The translations under genes were made by a program, and so were the position numbers. The notes under the pieces are model-generated. The model worked only from the letters and a program-made list of their open reading frames with translations, made no database searches and had not been told where the DNA came from. Source: Bacilli bacterium (GTDB lineage Bacteria; Bacillota_I; Bacilli_A; RF39; UBA660). Taken from it: a DNA stretch of 11,341 nt. The stretch lies in assembly GCA_017470045.1 (NCBI GenBank), contig JAFUFG010000098.1, forward strand, positions 1-11,341. Reading direction: 5' to 3'. The first letter of the stretch is position 1. The number at the start of each line of letters is the position of its first letter. Below are positions 1 through 6,658 of the stretch, piece by piece.

Positions 1-562
1 CTTTGGTACTCATATAGTAAAAATAAGCAGTAGCACATCCTGTAAGTACAGTAGTTAAAGTGATTGGTACTAATTTATGAATCTTATCTCCTAGTCTTTT
101 GAAGATAAAGAATAGAATAGGGAATACTAGATCAAATTGTAATAGAATGGCGATATACCAAAAATGCATAAATGGAGAACTAACGTGTCTTGCGAAATAA
201 TCTAGATTCGCACTCAATTGCCAATAGTTATTATATCCACCTAATACGGACAAAGTCTCTGGTTTTAGATTCGACCAATTAATGCTTGGTATAAGTGATA
301 TTGTAAAGATACTTAAAAATACCACAATTAATAATGGTACATAGATATGTACAATTCGATCTTTATAATACGTTAAAAAGGAAAACTTTTCTTTTCGAAA
401 AGCAGATATACAAGATAGATATCCACTTAATACAAAGAAGGTACATACTGCTAAGAAACCTCCCTTTAAATATCCCATATGATAGAGAAGTACTGCAATA
501 CAAGAGATATTACGAATAATATCCAAACCAAAATAGTACTTCTTTTTACTACTACTATTCAT
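1..562 (-). CDS. Acyltransferase 3 family membrane protein (OafA/OatA-like), C-terminus cut off by window edge
   Basis: Multi-pass membrane acyltransferase of the acyltransferase 3 family, which moves acetyl or similar acyl groups onto cell-surface polysaccharides or peptidoglycan. The frame stays open from ATG at 562 to the left edge, giving 187 residues. Near the N-terminus is the family's R-X10-H motif (Arg17, His28, in a stretch ending VLLYH), followed by FFVLSGYL in the second hydrophobic segment. Later, SPFMHFWY followed by QFDLVFPI matches the conserved SPxxHxWY...QFY/DLxxP region. Hydrophobic helices alternate with short basic loops. The start is supported by GGTGAG five bases upstream and by a TATAAT box just before that. 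Whether a C-terminal SGNH domain exists, as in OatA, cannot be seen. The acceptor is unknown. Family assignment is firm; substrate is not. Confidence 0.88.
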   Translation of the reverse strand, partial: MNSSSKKKYYFGLDIIRNISCIAVLLYHMGYLKGGFLAVCTFFVLSGYLSCISAFRKEKFSFLTYYKDRIVHIYVPLLIVVFLSIFTISLIPSINWSNLKPETLSVLGGYNNYWQLSANLDYFARHVSSPFMHFWYIAILLQFDLVFPILFFIFKRLGDKIHKLVPITLTTVLTGCATAYFYYMSTK

Positions 563-579
563 CTATTCTCACCACTTTA

Positions 580-608
580 ATTATAAAAATAGAATACAAA
601 AAAAGCAA
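580..608 (-). promoter_or_regulatory. Sigma-A-type promoter for the acyltransferase 3 gene
   Basis: On the minus strand TATAAT (585-580) is preceded by TTGCTT (608-603) with a 17-base spacer. The -35 element lies inside the stem of the upstream terminator. The -10 box is only six bases from GGTGAG, so the predicted leader is about a dozen bases. Confidence 0.55.
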
Positions 609-624
609 TCATTTGATTGCTTAA
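597..624 (-). terminator. Rho-independent terminator after the TPM-domain gene
   Basis: Perfect 9-base inverted repeat, AAGCAATCA (603-611) and TGATTGCTT (614-622), with a 2-base gap. On the minus strand it is followed by a T run. It lies 20 bases beyond the TPM gene stop and separates that operon from the acyltransferase gene. Confidence 0.8.
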
Positions 625-643
625 TTCGTACCTAAGGTTCGTA

Positions 644-1483
644 TTAGAAACTGTGTCCGCCACCGCCACCGGAGCTTCCACCGCCTCCTCCTCCTCCGCC
701 GCCTCCGCCGGAGCTACCTCCAGAACTAGAGTCACTTTGAGGACTATATACACGATGTGTACCAGTTTGAGTACCAATAACAGTCCCAAGTTTAAAATCA
801 ATATTACAATTATCAACGATTTCTTTATTCGTTGCTTTCTTAATACCAGATTTTGATAATACATATAAGAAGTTAATTAAGAAGGCCATTGAAATAGCAA
901 TTACAATATTACTTGCATTTCTCATTGGTTCTGCAATCTTACGTCCTTCTAATAATGTTTTTACTTGACTAAATGCACCAGATGCACAAGAGTAATAATC
1001 ACCATTAGAAGCATAACGATAAATATTATCGGTAATAGAGTATGCTTTTGCATCTCCAATCTTATTTCGAATATCTCCATCCATGAATAGATAGATTTCT
1101 CTAGTATCCATATCAATTAAAAATAGGACACCACTTACATAGTTCCCAAAGAAAGAATGATAATACTCTCTTGCATAATAAGCAGCACTACTATTTGGAT
1201 TGCTATTAATAGTTTTAAATAATACATTTCCATATTCGGATAATACAGTCATTTCACTCTTTAACATTTTCTCTTGATCATCGGTAAGTAAATCTGCATC
1301 ATCTTCTAAAATAACATGATATTTGCCATCATCATATCTAGTAAAATCTAGTGTTGTTTCAACTGACTCTTCTTCCAAAGAAGACTCACTATTATAATCA
1401 TCTTCTGCATAAACATTAAGAGTTATTCCAAATACAAATAGAGTAATTAGGAATAGATTAAATAATTTCTTACTCACTTTCAT
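644..1483 (-). CDS. TPM-domain (YgcG-type) secreted/membrane protein with poly-glycine C-terminus
   Basis: About 279 residues. Residues 1-26 look like a signal peptide (basic start, hydrophobic core, VYA before an acidic mature start). Next is a TPM domain: ILEDDADLLTDDQ near residue 58, then VSGVLFLIDMDTREIYLF near 116, the usual opening and central strand of this family. A single membrane helix lies at about 192-210, then a basic linker and a Ser/Gly tail ending GGGGGHSF, the typical ending of YgcG-like proteins. TPM domains occur in envelope-associated proteins of poorly known role; phosphatase activity is reported for plant members only. The gene overlaps the end of the upstream zinc-ribbon gene, so the two are co-translated. 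The start is uncertain: GTG 1492, ATG 1483 or GTG 1477. The perfect GGAGGTGAT at 1489-1481 is best spaced for GTG 1477, while ATG 1483 is the conventional choice. Confidence 0.85.
   Translation of the reverse strand: MKVSKKLFNLFLITLFVFGITLNVYAEDDYNSESSLEEESVETTLDFTRYDDGKYHVILEDDADLLTDDQEKMLKSEMTVLSEYGNVLFKTINSNPNSSAAYYAREYYHSFFGNYVSGVLFLIDMDTREIYLFMDGDIRNKIGDAKAYSITDNIYRYASNGDYYSCASGAFSQVKTLLEGRKIAEPMRNASNIVIAISMAFLINFLYVLSKSGIKKATNKEIVDNCNIDFKLGTVIGTQTGTHRVYSPQSDSSSGGSSGGGGGGGGGGGSSGGGGGHSF
656..721 (-). repeat. Glycine-codon (GGN) low-complexity tract
   Basis: About 22 codons, nearly all Gly with a few Ser, encode the tail of the TPM protein. It is a sharp GC-rich island in AT-rich surroundings and creates spurious open frames on both strands. 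Such tracts are prone to slippage. Confidence 0.85.
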
Positions 1484-2834
1484 CACCTCCACGTTTTTCT
1501 AATTGAGGTAATTTACGACATACCATTAAGTTATGAAGTTTTACTAGATCATAGAATGCCCAAATAATGAATAAGAAGGAAACAATACTTGCTTCATAAT
1601 AGTAGATATCTCCAACTGGTTGAATAAAGATTGGAACAAATGCAACGATCATTGCGAATAGTTGTCTCCAAATATGTTTAAATCCACTTTCTTTATCTTT
1701 CTTCTTACCTTTCTTAGTAGAGGCAACTCCTTTATCTCCTTCCAACTCATTTCTAGCATTAATCTTGCTTGTTTGAGTTAGACAAATTATCATACTAACA
1801 ATAGCCATAATAATAGAGAAGATATTTACCCACATTGGTAAAATAATTGGAATTAAGTTTAATCCTAAGAAAATAGGTACTGCTAAAACCATAGAACCAA
1901 CAACATATTTCATAAAGTCAATTGGTAAGTCAGCAGAAACTTTTCCAGTTTGTCCATTAACAACAGCATAGTGAATATGTTCCCCAGACTTATCACGAAC
2001 AGATAAGAAATATACTGGGAACATTCCAACTTTACTATCACTAACACTCATATTAACAATAGGTCTACTACAACCATATCTAGCAAAAGCACGATCTTTT
2101 CTCATAAATCTAGTAGAATCTTGAATCGCAATTGCTTCTGCATCAGTATTATAATTACTAGGTTCTACATCTTTACTATCTGCATAAAATCCATGCATAT
2201 AATTAAAATCAAATGGAATAGCTTCTTTATAGTTAAAAGGAATAGATAAGCTATATTCATCATAGAACTTTGATAATAAATCAAAACTTACACCATCGTA
2301 ATCCGCATCTACTGGAGCAGTAATCTTATAATCTTTATAAATAATATAATCTCCAGAACGATGACTTTGAACACTACCTTTATTAACAGTATCTCCATGG
2401 AAAGATAATTTATAAATACCATATGGCATATAAATACCACGGAATTTCTTAACTGTCATATCTTCCTTCATATAGTTTGGAACAAACAAAGAACTTTTTA
2501 CTTTCTTACGATAGTTTTCTTCACATTGTTGTTTTGTAACTTTAAAAGGAATAATGTAATCTGGATTATTCTGTTTCATCATCTTTTCTTCAATCATAGA
2601 TTGAGAACCACAATAACTACAGAATGTAATAGCCGTTTCATCAAAAGTCATTAATGTTGCACCACATTGGGTACAAGAATAAGCTTTTCCTTCAAATGTT
2701 TCAACTTCTTTTGCAGCCTTCTTTTCAACCTTCAATTCTTTTGGGTCAAAGTCAGATCCGCAATAGGGGCAGTGAACATGTTGGTCTTCCGCCTTAAATT
2801 CAATATCTGCTCCACAATTAGGACATTTACTCAT
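1470..2834 (-). CDS. Double zinc-ribbon membrane protein, partner of the TPM-domain gene
   Basis: 454 residues from ATG 2834, chosen because GGTGAT sits three bases upstream and the zinc ribbon begins at once; the frame stays open further upstream but without support. Two zinc-ribbon modules lie in the N-terminal 80 residues: Cys4/Cys7 with Cys22/Cys25, and Cys54/Cys57 with Cys72/Cys75. A long soluble domain (about 90-305) has no motif I recognise. Membrane helices follow at about 310-333 and 334-354, then a lysine-rich loop (about 365-385, KKGKKKDK), then two more at about 390-407 and 414-432. It resembles the TFIIB-type zinc-ribbon-containing membrane proteins of Firmicutes. The zinc ribbons are probably cytoplasmic. 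Its last codons overlap the TPM gene start, which suggests a shared complex; the function is unknown. Confidence 0.82.
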   Translation of the reverse strand: MSKCPNCGADIEFKAEDQHVHCPYCGSDFDPKELKVEKKAAKEVETFEGKAYSCTQCGATLMTFDETAITFCSYCGSQSMIEEKMMKQNNPDYIIPFKVTKQQCEENYRKKVKSSLFVPNYMKEDMTVKKFRGIYMPYGIYKLSFHGDTVNKGSVQSHRSGDYIIYKDYKITAPVDADYDGVSFDLLSKFYDEYSLSIPFNYKEAIPFDFNYMHGFYADSKDVEPSNYNTDAEAIAIQDSTRFMRKDRAFARYGCSRPIVNMSVSDSKVGMFPVYFLSVRDKSGEHIHYAVVNGQTGKVSADLPIDFMKYVVGSMVLAVPIFLGLNLIPIILPMWVNIFSIIMAIVSMIICLTQTSKINARNELEGDKGVASTKKGKKKDKESGFKHIWRQLFAMIVAFVPIFIQPVGDIYYYEASIVSFLFIIWAFYDLVKLHNLMVCRKLPQLEKRGGDESE

Positions 2835-2849
2835 ATTATCACCACCTTC

Positions 2850-2858
2850 ATTATAACA
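2850..2858 (-). promoter_or_regulatory. Extended -10 promoter of the zinc-ribbon/TPM operon
   Basis: Minus strand shows TGT followed by TATAAT (2855-2850), an extended -10. The -35 region is only T-rich. The box is six bases from the GGTGAT ribosome site, so transcription would start at or inside that site. Confidence 0.5.
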
Positions 2859-2893
2859 AAGTTTATGTCTGAAAAAAACAAAAAGGATAAAAA

Positions 2894-2922
2894 TTGAAAT
2901 TTTTTTTCTTATATGATATAAT
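2894..2922 (+). promoter_or_regulatory. Strong sigma-A promoter of the transglutaminase-like gene
   Basis: TTGAAA (2894-2899), a 17-base spacer that is mostly T, and TATAAT (2917-2922), preceded by TGA (2914-2916), which gives an extended -10. GGTGAG follows at 2935-2940 and the ATG at 2945. It is divergent from the zinc-ribbon promoter; the two -10 boxes are about 60 bases apart. Confidence 0.75.
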
Positions 2923-2944
2923 GTGCAACTAAGAGGTGAGATGT

Positions 2945-3493
2945 ATGACAATAGATACAATCAAAACACCAGAAGACATTCTAGAATATATGAATGAAAA
3001 TATAAAATATGGATGGTTAGATATTAACAATGAAGAACACATTGGTAATATGAAAGGATTCCGTAGAGTATATCGTACTTCTTCTATGGACGAAATATTA
3101 GAACATAAAATGGGAACTTGTATAGAACAAGTATTCTTAATGCATCATTTATTAGATAAAATTAATGTACCAAACAAAATGTTTTGTACTAGAATCTATG
3201 AAGGAGAAGACTTCAACGATTTAGATGCTGATGAACATATGCATTGTTTCGTATTATTCTATATAGATAACAAAGTATATCAACTAGAACATCCAAACTG
3301 GGAAAGAATTGGAATCTATGAATTCGATTCAGAAGAATCCGCAATTCAAGGAATAAACGATTATTATATTAATATGGCTGGTGGACATGCTAGACCAGTA
3401 ACAGAATTCTTCGATGTAGAACCAAATCTATCATTTAAAGAATTTAATGGATATATTAATAGTTTAGATGAACAAAAAAGAATAGGAAAATAA
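2945..3493 (+). CDS. Transglutaminase-like superfamily protein, cytoplasmic
   Basis: 182 residues, no signal peptide or membrane helix. A transglutaminase/protease-like Cys-His pattern is visible. Cys59 lies in KMGTCIEQV at the start of a helix, His100 in HMHCFVLFY, and the third position falls in VYQLEHPNW (Glu115, where most relatives have Asp). Small proteins with this layout (a GTCxxQV helix, then HxFLxY, then an aromatic-rich EH/DH strand) are widespread but uncharacterised in Firmicutes. They are presumed cysteine hydrolases or transferases on peptides. ATG 2945 is chosen over GTG 2936 because GTG 2936 lies within the ribosome site. The gene is monocistronic, with its own promoter and terminator. 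Superfamily placement is by motif only; the reaction and substrate are unknown. Confidence 0.72.
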   Translation: MTIDTIKTPEDILEYMNENIKYGWLDINNEEHIGNMKGFRRVYRTSSMDEILEHKMGTCIEQVFLMHHLLDKINVPNKMFCTRIYEGEDFNDLDADEHMHCFVLFYIDNKVYQLEHPNWERIGIYEFDSEESAIQGINDYYINMAGGHARPVTEFFDVEPNLSFKEFNGYINSLDEQKRIGK

Positions 3494-3512
3494 TTTTTCT
3501 ATTCTTTTTTTT
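3478..3512 (+). terminator. Terminator overlapping the end of the transglutaminase-like gene
   Basis: AAGAATAGGAAAA (3478-3490) pairs with TTTTTCTATTCTT (3494-3506) with one G-U pair. The 3-base loop is the TAA stop codon itself, and six more T follow. The stem is AT-rich, so it may be leaky into the sortase operon. Confidence 0.6.
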
Positions 3513-3522
3513 ATAGTACAAT
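3494..3522 (+). promoter_or_regulatory. Possible weak promoter of the sortase operon
   Basis: TACAAT (3517-3522) lies six bases before AGGAGG (3529-3534). No convincing -35 is present; the T-rich terminator arm occupies that position. A promoter is expected because a terminator lies just upstream, but this one is supported mainly by its spacing. Confidence 0.35.
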
Positions 3523-3539
3523 AATAATAGGAGGCAGCT

Positions 3540-4262
3540 ATGAAAACAGTACAAAGATGGATCATTATCTTTTTTATGTTAATATGTCTATGTGGAATGG
3601 GTTATTCCATTTATCATATTGTCATTTGGAAAAATCATGTAGAGAATAATCAAAAGATAAAAAAAGAAATAGAAGATACTATTATTATTAAGATAGAGGA
3701 AGAAGAAAAAATAGATTTTAAAAAACTAAAAGAAATTAATCCAGATGTAGTGGGTTATTTAAAAATAAAGAATACGGATATTGATTATGTTGTAGTAAAA
3801 GGAACAAATAATAGTTATTATCTAAAACATAATTTAAAAAAAGAATATAATATTGCAGGCTGGATCTTTGCAGATTATAAAAACATGATAGACGGAAATG
3901 ATAAAAATCTAGTAATCTATGGTCATGATACAAAAGATGGTTCTATGTTTGGTACTCTTCATAATTTATTAAAAAAAGAAGTACAAGAAAAAAATGAAAA
4001 TGAGATTGTTTTCATCACAGAAAATGAAACAACTACTTATCAAATCTTTTCTACTTATATAATTGAACCAGAAGATTATTACATTAAAACAGATATTAAG
4101 GATGAAGAATATAATGATTTCTTAACCACAATTAAAAATCGATCAAACTATGACTATAAAATAAATGTTGGAACAGAAGATAATGTTTTAACGTTATCTA
4201 CATGTACCGATAATGGAAAGAAAAGAGTAGTAGTACATGCTAGAAAGGAAAAAACAGAATGA
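3540..4262 (+). CDS. Class B sortase (cysteine transpeptidase)
   Basis: 240 residues. An N-terminal membrane helix (about 7-29) is followed by a charged stalk (30-60), then the sortase fold. INPDVVGYLKI (66-76) and IDYVVVKGTNNSYYL are the class B opening strands. The catalytic residues are His129 in IYGHD, Cys222 in TLSTC and Arg229 in the KKRVVVHAR strand. All three are present and correctly ordered, so the enzyme should be active. Sortases cleave a C-terminal sorting signal of a secreted protein and join it to the cell wall or a pilin lysine. The start is fixed by AGGAGG five bases upstream. The stop overlaps the next start (ATGA). No protein in the window carries a recognisable LPxTG/NPxTx plus hydrophobic tail, so its substrate is elsewhere. 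First gene of the six-gene operon. Confidence 0.92.
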   Translation: MKTVQRWIIIFFMLICLCGMGYSIYHIVIWKNHVENNQKIKKEIEDTIIIKIEEEEKIDFKKLKEINPDVVGYLKIKNTDIDYVVVKGTNNSYYLKHNLKKEYNIAGWIFADYKNMIDGNDKNLVIYGHDTKDGSMFGTLHNLLKKEVQEKNENEIVFITENETTTYQIFSTYIIEPEDYYIKTDIKDEEYNDFLTTIKNRSNYDYKINVGTEDNVLTLSTCTDNGKKRVVVHARKEKTE

Positions 4263-4813
4263 AAAAGATAACTTATGTAACAGGTAATTGGGCAAAAATT
4301 AAAAGTGCCAGACAATACTTAGAGCCATTAGGTTATGAAGTAGAACAAATTAAAATGGATGTACCTGAAATCCAAGAAGATTCAATCGAAGAAGTAGCAA
4401 AGTTCTCTGCAAAATGGGCTAGTAATGAATTAAAACAAGATGTACTAAAAAATGATTCTGGTCTATGTGTAGAAGCTCTTAATAATTTCCCTGGTCCATA
4501 TACTCATTATGCCCAAGATACCATAGGAGAAGATGGATTATTAAAATTATTAGAAGGTCAAGAAAATAGAAAAGCTCAATTTGTAGAAGTATTAGCTTAT
4601 TGTGAATATGGAAAAGAACCAGTTATTTTTAAATCAATTACGAATGGTAGTATTTCGTACCATAAATCCGGAACACATGGTTGGAGTTGGGATTTCGTAT
4701 TTATTCCTGAAGGGAATGATAAGACACTAGGAAACTACGAAGACGAAGAAAGATTTCGCCTATGGAATATGGATGCATATCAAGAATTAGTAGATTACTT
4801 AGAAAAAAAATAG
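4259..4813 (+). CDS. Ham1/RdgB-like non-canonical purine NTP pyrophosphatase, divergent C-terminus
   Basis: 184 residues. Family members hydrolyse XTP, ITP and dITP to monophosphates, cleaning the nucleotide pool in the cytoplasm. Hallmarks visible: TGNWAKIKSA (8-17) with the phosphate-binding TGN and Lys13, NDSGLCVEALNNFPGPYT (65-82) with acidic Asp66 as catalytic candidate, and GWSWDFVFIPEG (141-152) before the conserved Thr156. The usual C-terminal Ser-His-Arg purine-binding motif is not present; the matching stretch reads ERFRLWNMDAY. The length is slightly under the usual 190-200. Substrate range may therefore differ. The start codon overlaps the sortase stop, so the gene is translationally coupled; the link to an envelope operon is unexplained. 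Family assignment is strong; strict RdgB function is less certain. Confidence 0.85.
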   Translation: MKKITYVTGNWAKIKSARQYLEPLGYEVEQIKMDVPEIQEDSIEEVAKFSAKWASNELKQDVLKNDSGLCVEALNNFPGPYTHYAQDTIGEDGLLKLLEGQENRKAQFVEVLAYCEYGKEPVIFKSITNGSISYHKSGTHGWSWDFVFIPEGNDKTLGNYEDEERFRLWNMDAYQELVDYLEKK

Positions 4814-4823
4814 AGGAGGTATT

Positions 4824-5432
4824 ATGAATAATCAAGAAGAAAAAAATAAAATGCCATTATTCTTAACGATATTCCGTATAGGATTAAATGTAATTAGTTG
4901 TATTGTATTATTACTATTTTTTATCTATGTATTCTATACTGGATATGTATATAATTTCTTAATCGATTATACCGGAAATTTAACAGATGAAATTGTAATA
5001 TTATCAACAATACCATATTACTTAATATTGATAAATTTTGCACTTATTATTATTTATACATTCTTAAAGATGGTAATCGCCCGCAAACTAAATTTTTCCA
5101 TTCCACAAATAGGAATTGTAATACTTCTAGTCTCAATCAGTATCTTTACTGCGCCATTTGATTATCTTTATACAGAAGTAGGAAATGGAGAATATCCAGA
5201 ATCTATTCGATATGATAAATTATTTGTATGCAATAGGGTTTATTCTAATGAAGGAGATTACCAAGGCGGTATAGGAGAAATAAAGTATATTTATTTACCA
5301 ATCTCAAAAAAGATTATTTACTTTGAAAACGGATCATCAAAAATAGTGAAAGTAAAAGAATTAAAAAATAATAGAATTGAAATTGATGATGTGAAATATA
5401 CCATAGAAAATGGATACTTCTGTGAATCTTAG
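4824..5432 (+). CDS. Unrecognised three-TM membrane protein with C-terminal soluble domain
   Basis: 202 residues, not recognised. Three hydrophobic helices at about 18-40, 62-83 and 94-114 are followed by a soluble tail of about 88 residues. The tail looks beta-rich, with alternating charged and hydrophobic strands (KIIYFENG, KIVKVKEL, RIEIDDVKYTIENG) that suggest a small sheet domain. Two cysteines (Cys136, Cys200) sit in this tail; if it faces outside they could form a disulfide. A strong GAGGAGGT eight bases or so before ATG defines the start, ten bases after the preceding stop. It lies inside the sortase operon, so an envelope role is likely, but no function can be stated. Confidence 0.8.
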   Translation: MNNQEEKNKMPLFLTIFRIGLNVISCIVLLLFFIYVFYTGYVYNFLIDYTGNLTDEIVILSTIPYYLILINFALIIIYTFLKMVIARKLNFSIPQIGIVILLVSISIFTAPFDYLYTEVGNGEYPESIRYDKLFVCNRVYSNEGDYQGGIGEIKYIYLPISKKIIYFENGSSKIVKVKELKNNRIEIDDVKYTIENGYFCES

Positions 5433-5495
5433 GAAATAAGATAGAAAAATAATATTACCTATGATAAACTAAAAGAAAGTAGAGGAGTGTTATAT

Positions 5496-5966
5496 ATGTA
5501 TTGTAAGAAATGTGGAAAATTACTTGATCAAGAAGAAAATTTTTGTACTTATTGCGGTACTCCTAGAAGTACAGTAATACAACAACCAATAAATAATACA
5601 CAACCTATGAATAATAAAGTTCAAAGAAAACCAGAGAAAGAATTTACTCAAGAAGATAAGAATAATGCGAATTTGTTATGTTATATCTCATTACTATTAA
5701 CATTTGGTAGTGATGGTATTCTATGGTTCGCAAATAATATTGCTTCTTCTTTTGGAGATAATATTTCTGGTATTATACCATTATTAAATTTAGTAGGTTT
5801 CGTATTAGCAATTGTTGCTAGAGTAAAATATCCACAAAGTAAGTTTGCAAAAATCTTATTATGGACATATGTAATATTATTTGTGTTAGGTATTATTGCA
5901 ATTGTATTATTTATAGCTGCATGTATGTATGCATGCTCCACAATGGATACATCAGGGTGTAGCTAA
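5496..5966 (+). CDS. Zinc-ribbon membrane protein, three TM helices
   Basis: 156 residues. The N-terminus is a single zinc ribbon with Cys3/Cys6 and Cys17/Cys20 (CKKCG and CTYCG), then an Asn/Gln/Pro-rich linker (about 25-48), then hydrophobic segments at about 57-77, 91-110 and 119-142. The C-terminus is short and carries four cysteines (143, 147, 155 and the nearby turn). This plan, a cytoplasmic zinc ribbon fused to small membrane helices, is common among Firmicutes proteins of unknown function. ATG 5496 is preferred to GTG 5487, because AGGAG (5483-5487) overlaps the GTG and is eight bases from the ATG. The 63-base gap before it is the only sizeable gap in the operon; no clear promoter was found there. 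The stop overlaps the next ATG (TAATG). Confidence 0.8.
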   Translation: MYCKKCGKLLDQEENFCTYCGTPRSTVIQQPINNTQPMNNKVQRKPEKEFTQEDKNNANLLCYISLLLTFGSDGILWFANNIASSFGDNISGIIPLLNLVGFVLAIVARVKYPQSKFAKILLWTYVILFVLGIIAIVLFIAACMYACSTMDTSGCS

Positions 5967-6658
5967 TGATATTTTCTAGAATAAACTTTCCAATCTATGG
6001 AATCATTATAATCTTATCGGTATTAATTGGTATGTTATATGTATATTTCTCATTAAAAAAAGAAAACTATACCGATAAAAACATAAGATTATATTTCTTT
6101 TTATATATAACATTCTCATTTGTATTAGGAAAACTATTTACCCAAATAACAAACCCTAATACAAAAAACTTTTTTGAAGCAGGATTATCTGCCTATGGAG
6201 GATTAGTAGGAGTATTATTAGCAGCCTATACATTTGAAAAAATATTACCTACTGATAATAAGATTATTAAGTATTCTATTATTTCATTACCATTAATCTA
6301 TGGATTAACTAAAATAGCCTGTTTTATTGTAGGTTGTTGTTATGGAATTCCATATAATGGAATCTTCTCTGTAACTTATACAGACGGTTTAAATAAACCA
6401 TTATTTCCAATTCAAATAGTAGAAACCATAGTGTTCTTGGTAATATTCTATATTTGTAATAAACAACGAAATAACAAAAATATAATTTATATTACGATAG
6501 TATTAGTGTCCATTTTTAAATTTTTACTAGATTTTTTACGATACGATCATGTAACAAAAATAATCACAGTAAATCAAATATTTAGTATAATGTTATTGAT
6601 TGGAACAATAATAGTGTTTCTGATAAATAAGAATGTAGTACGAGGTGAGAAAAAATGA
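5966..6658 (+). CDS. Lgt-like (prolipoprotein diacylglyceryl transferase family) membrane protein, divergent
   Basis: 230 residues, six to seven hydrophobic helices. Lgt moves diacylglyceryl from phosphatidylglycerol to the lipobox cysteine of prolipoproteins. Similarity is seen at SAYGGLVGVL (75-84), KIACFIVGCCYG (116-127), FPIQIVE (147-153) and DFLRYDH (189-195), in the right order and spacing. Yet residues essential in characterised Lgt differ: the HGG histidine is Tyr77, and the G-R-x-x-N-F-x-N-x-E signature arginine is Lys116 with no N-x-E after it. The late arginine (Arg192) is kept. It is therefore a paralogue whose lipid-transfer activity is uncertain rather than a standard Lgt. ATG overlaps the previous stop (TAATG) and the end overlaps the next start (ATGA), so it is translationally coupled. 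No lipobox protein lies in the operon. Confidence 0.78.
   Translation: MIFSRINFPIYGIIIILSVLIGMLYVYFSLKKENYTDKNIRLYFFLYITFSFVLGKLFTQITNPNTKNFFEAGLSAYGGLVGVLLAAYTFEKILPTDNKIIKYSIISLPLIYGLTKIACFIVGCCYGIPYNGIFSVTYTDGLNKPLFPIQIVETIVFLVIFYICNKQRNNKNIIYITIVLVSIFKFLLDFLRYDHVTKIITVNQIFSIMLLIGTIIVFLINKNVVRGEKK

Noticed and set aside
334..519. Short plus-strand open frame inside the acyltransferase gene
   Set aside because: Antisense to a clear acyltransferase 3 frame, with no ribosome site and no recognisable protein.
577..864. Open frames on both strands over the glycine-codon tract
   Set aside because: They arise from the GC-rich GGN repeat of the TPM gene; the glycine frame ends in a typical YgcG tail, the others do not.
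2667..2897. Plus-strand open frame opposite the first zinc-ribbon codons
   Set aside because: Antisense to two conserved zinc ribbons, and it runs through the divergent promoter region.
5681..5941. Minus-strand open frame inside the zinc-ribbon 3-TM gene
   Set aside because: It lies wholly inside an operon gene with a good ribosome site and overlaps; no start signal of its own.
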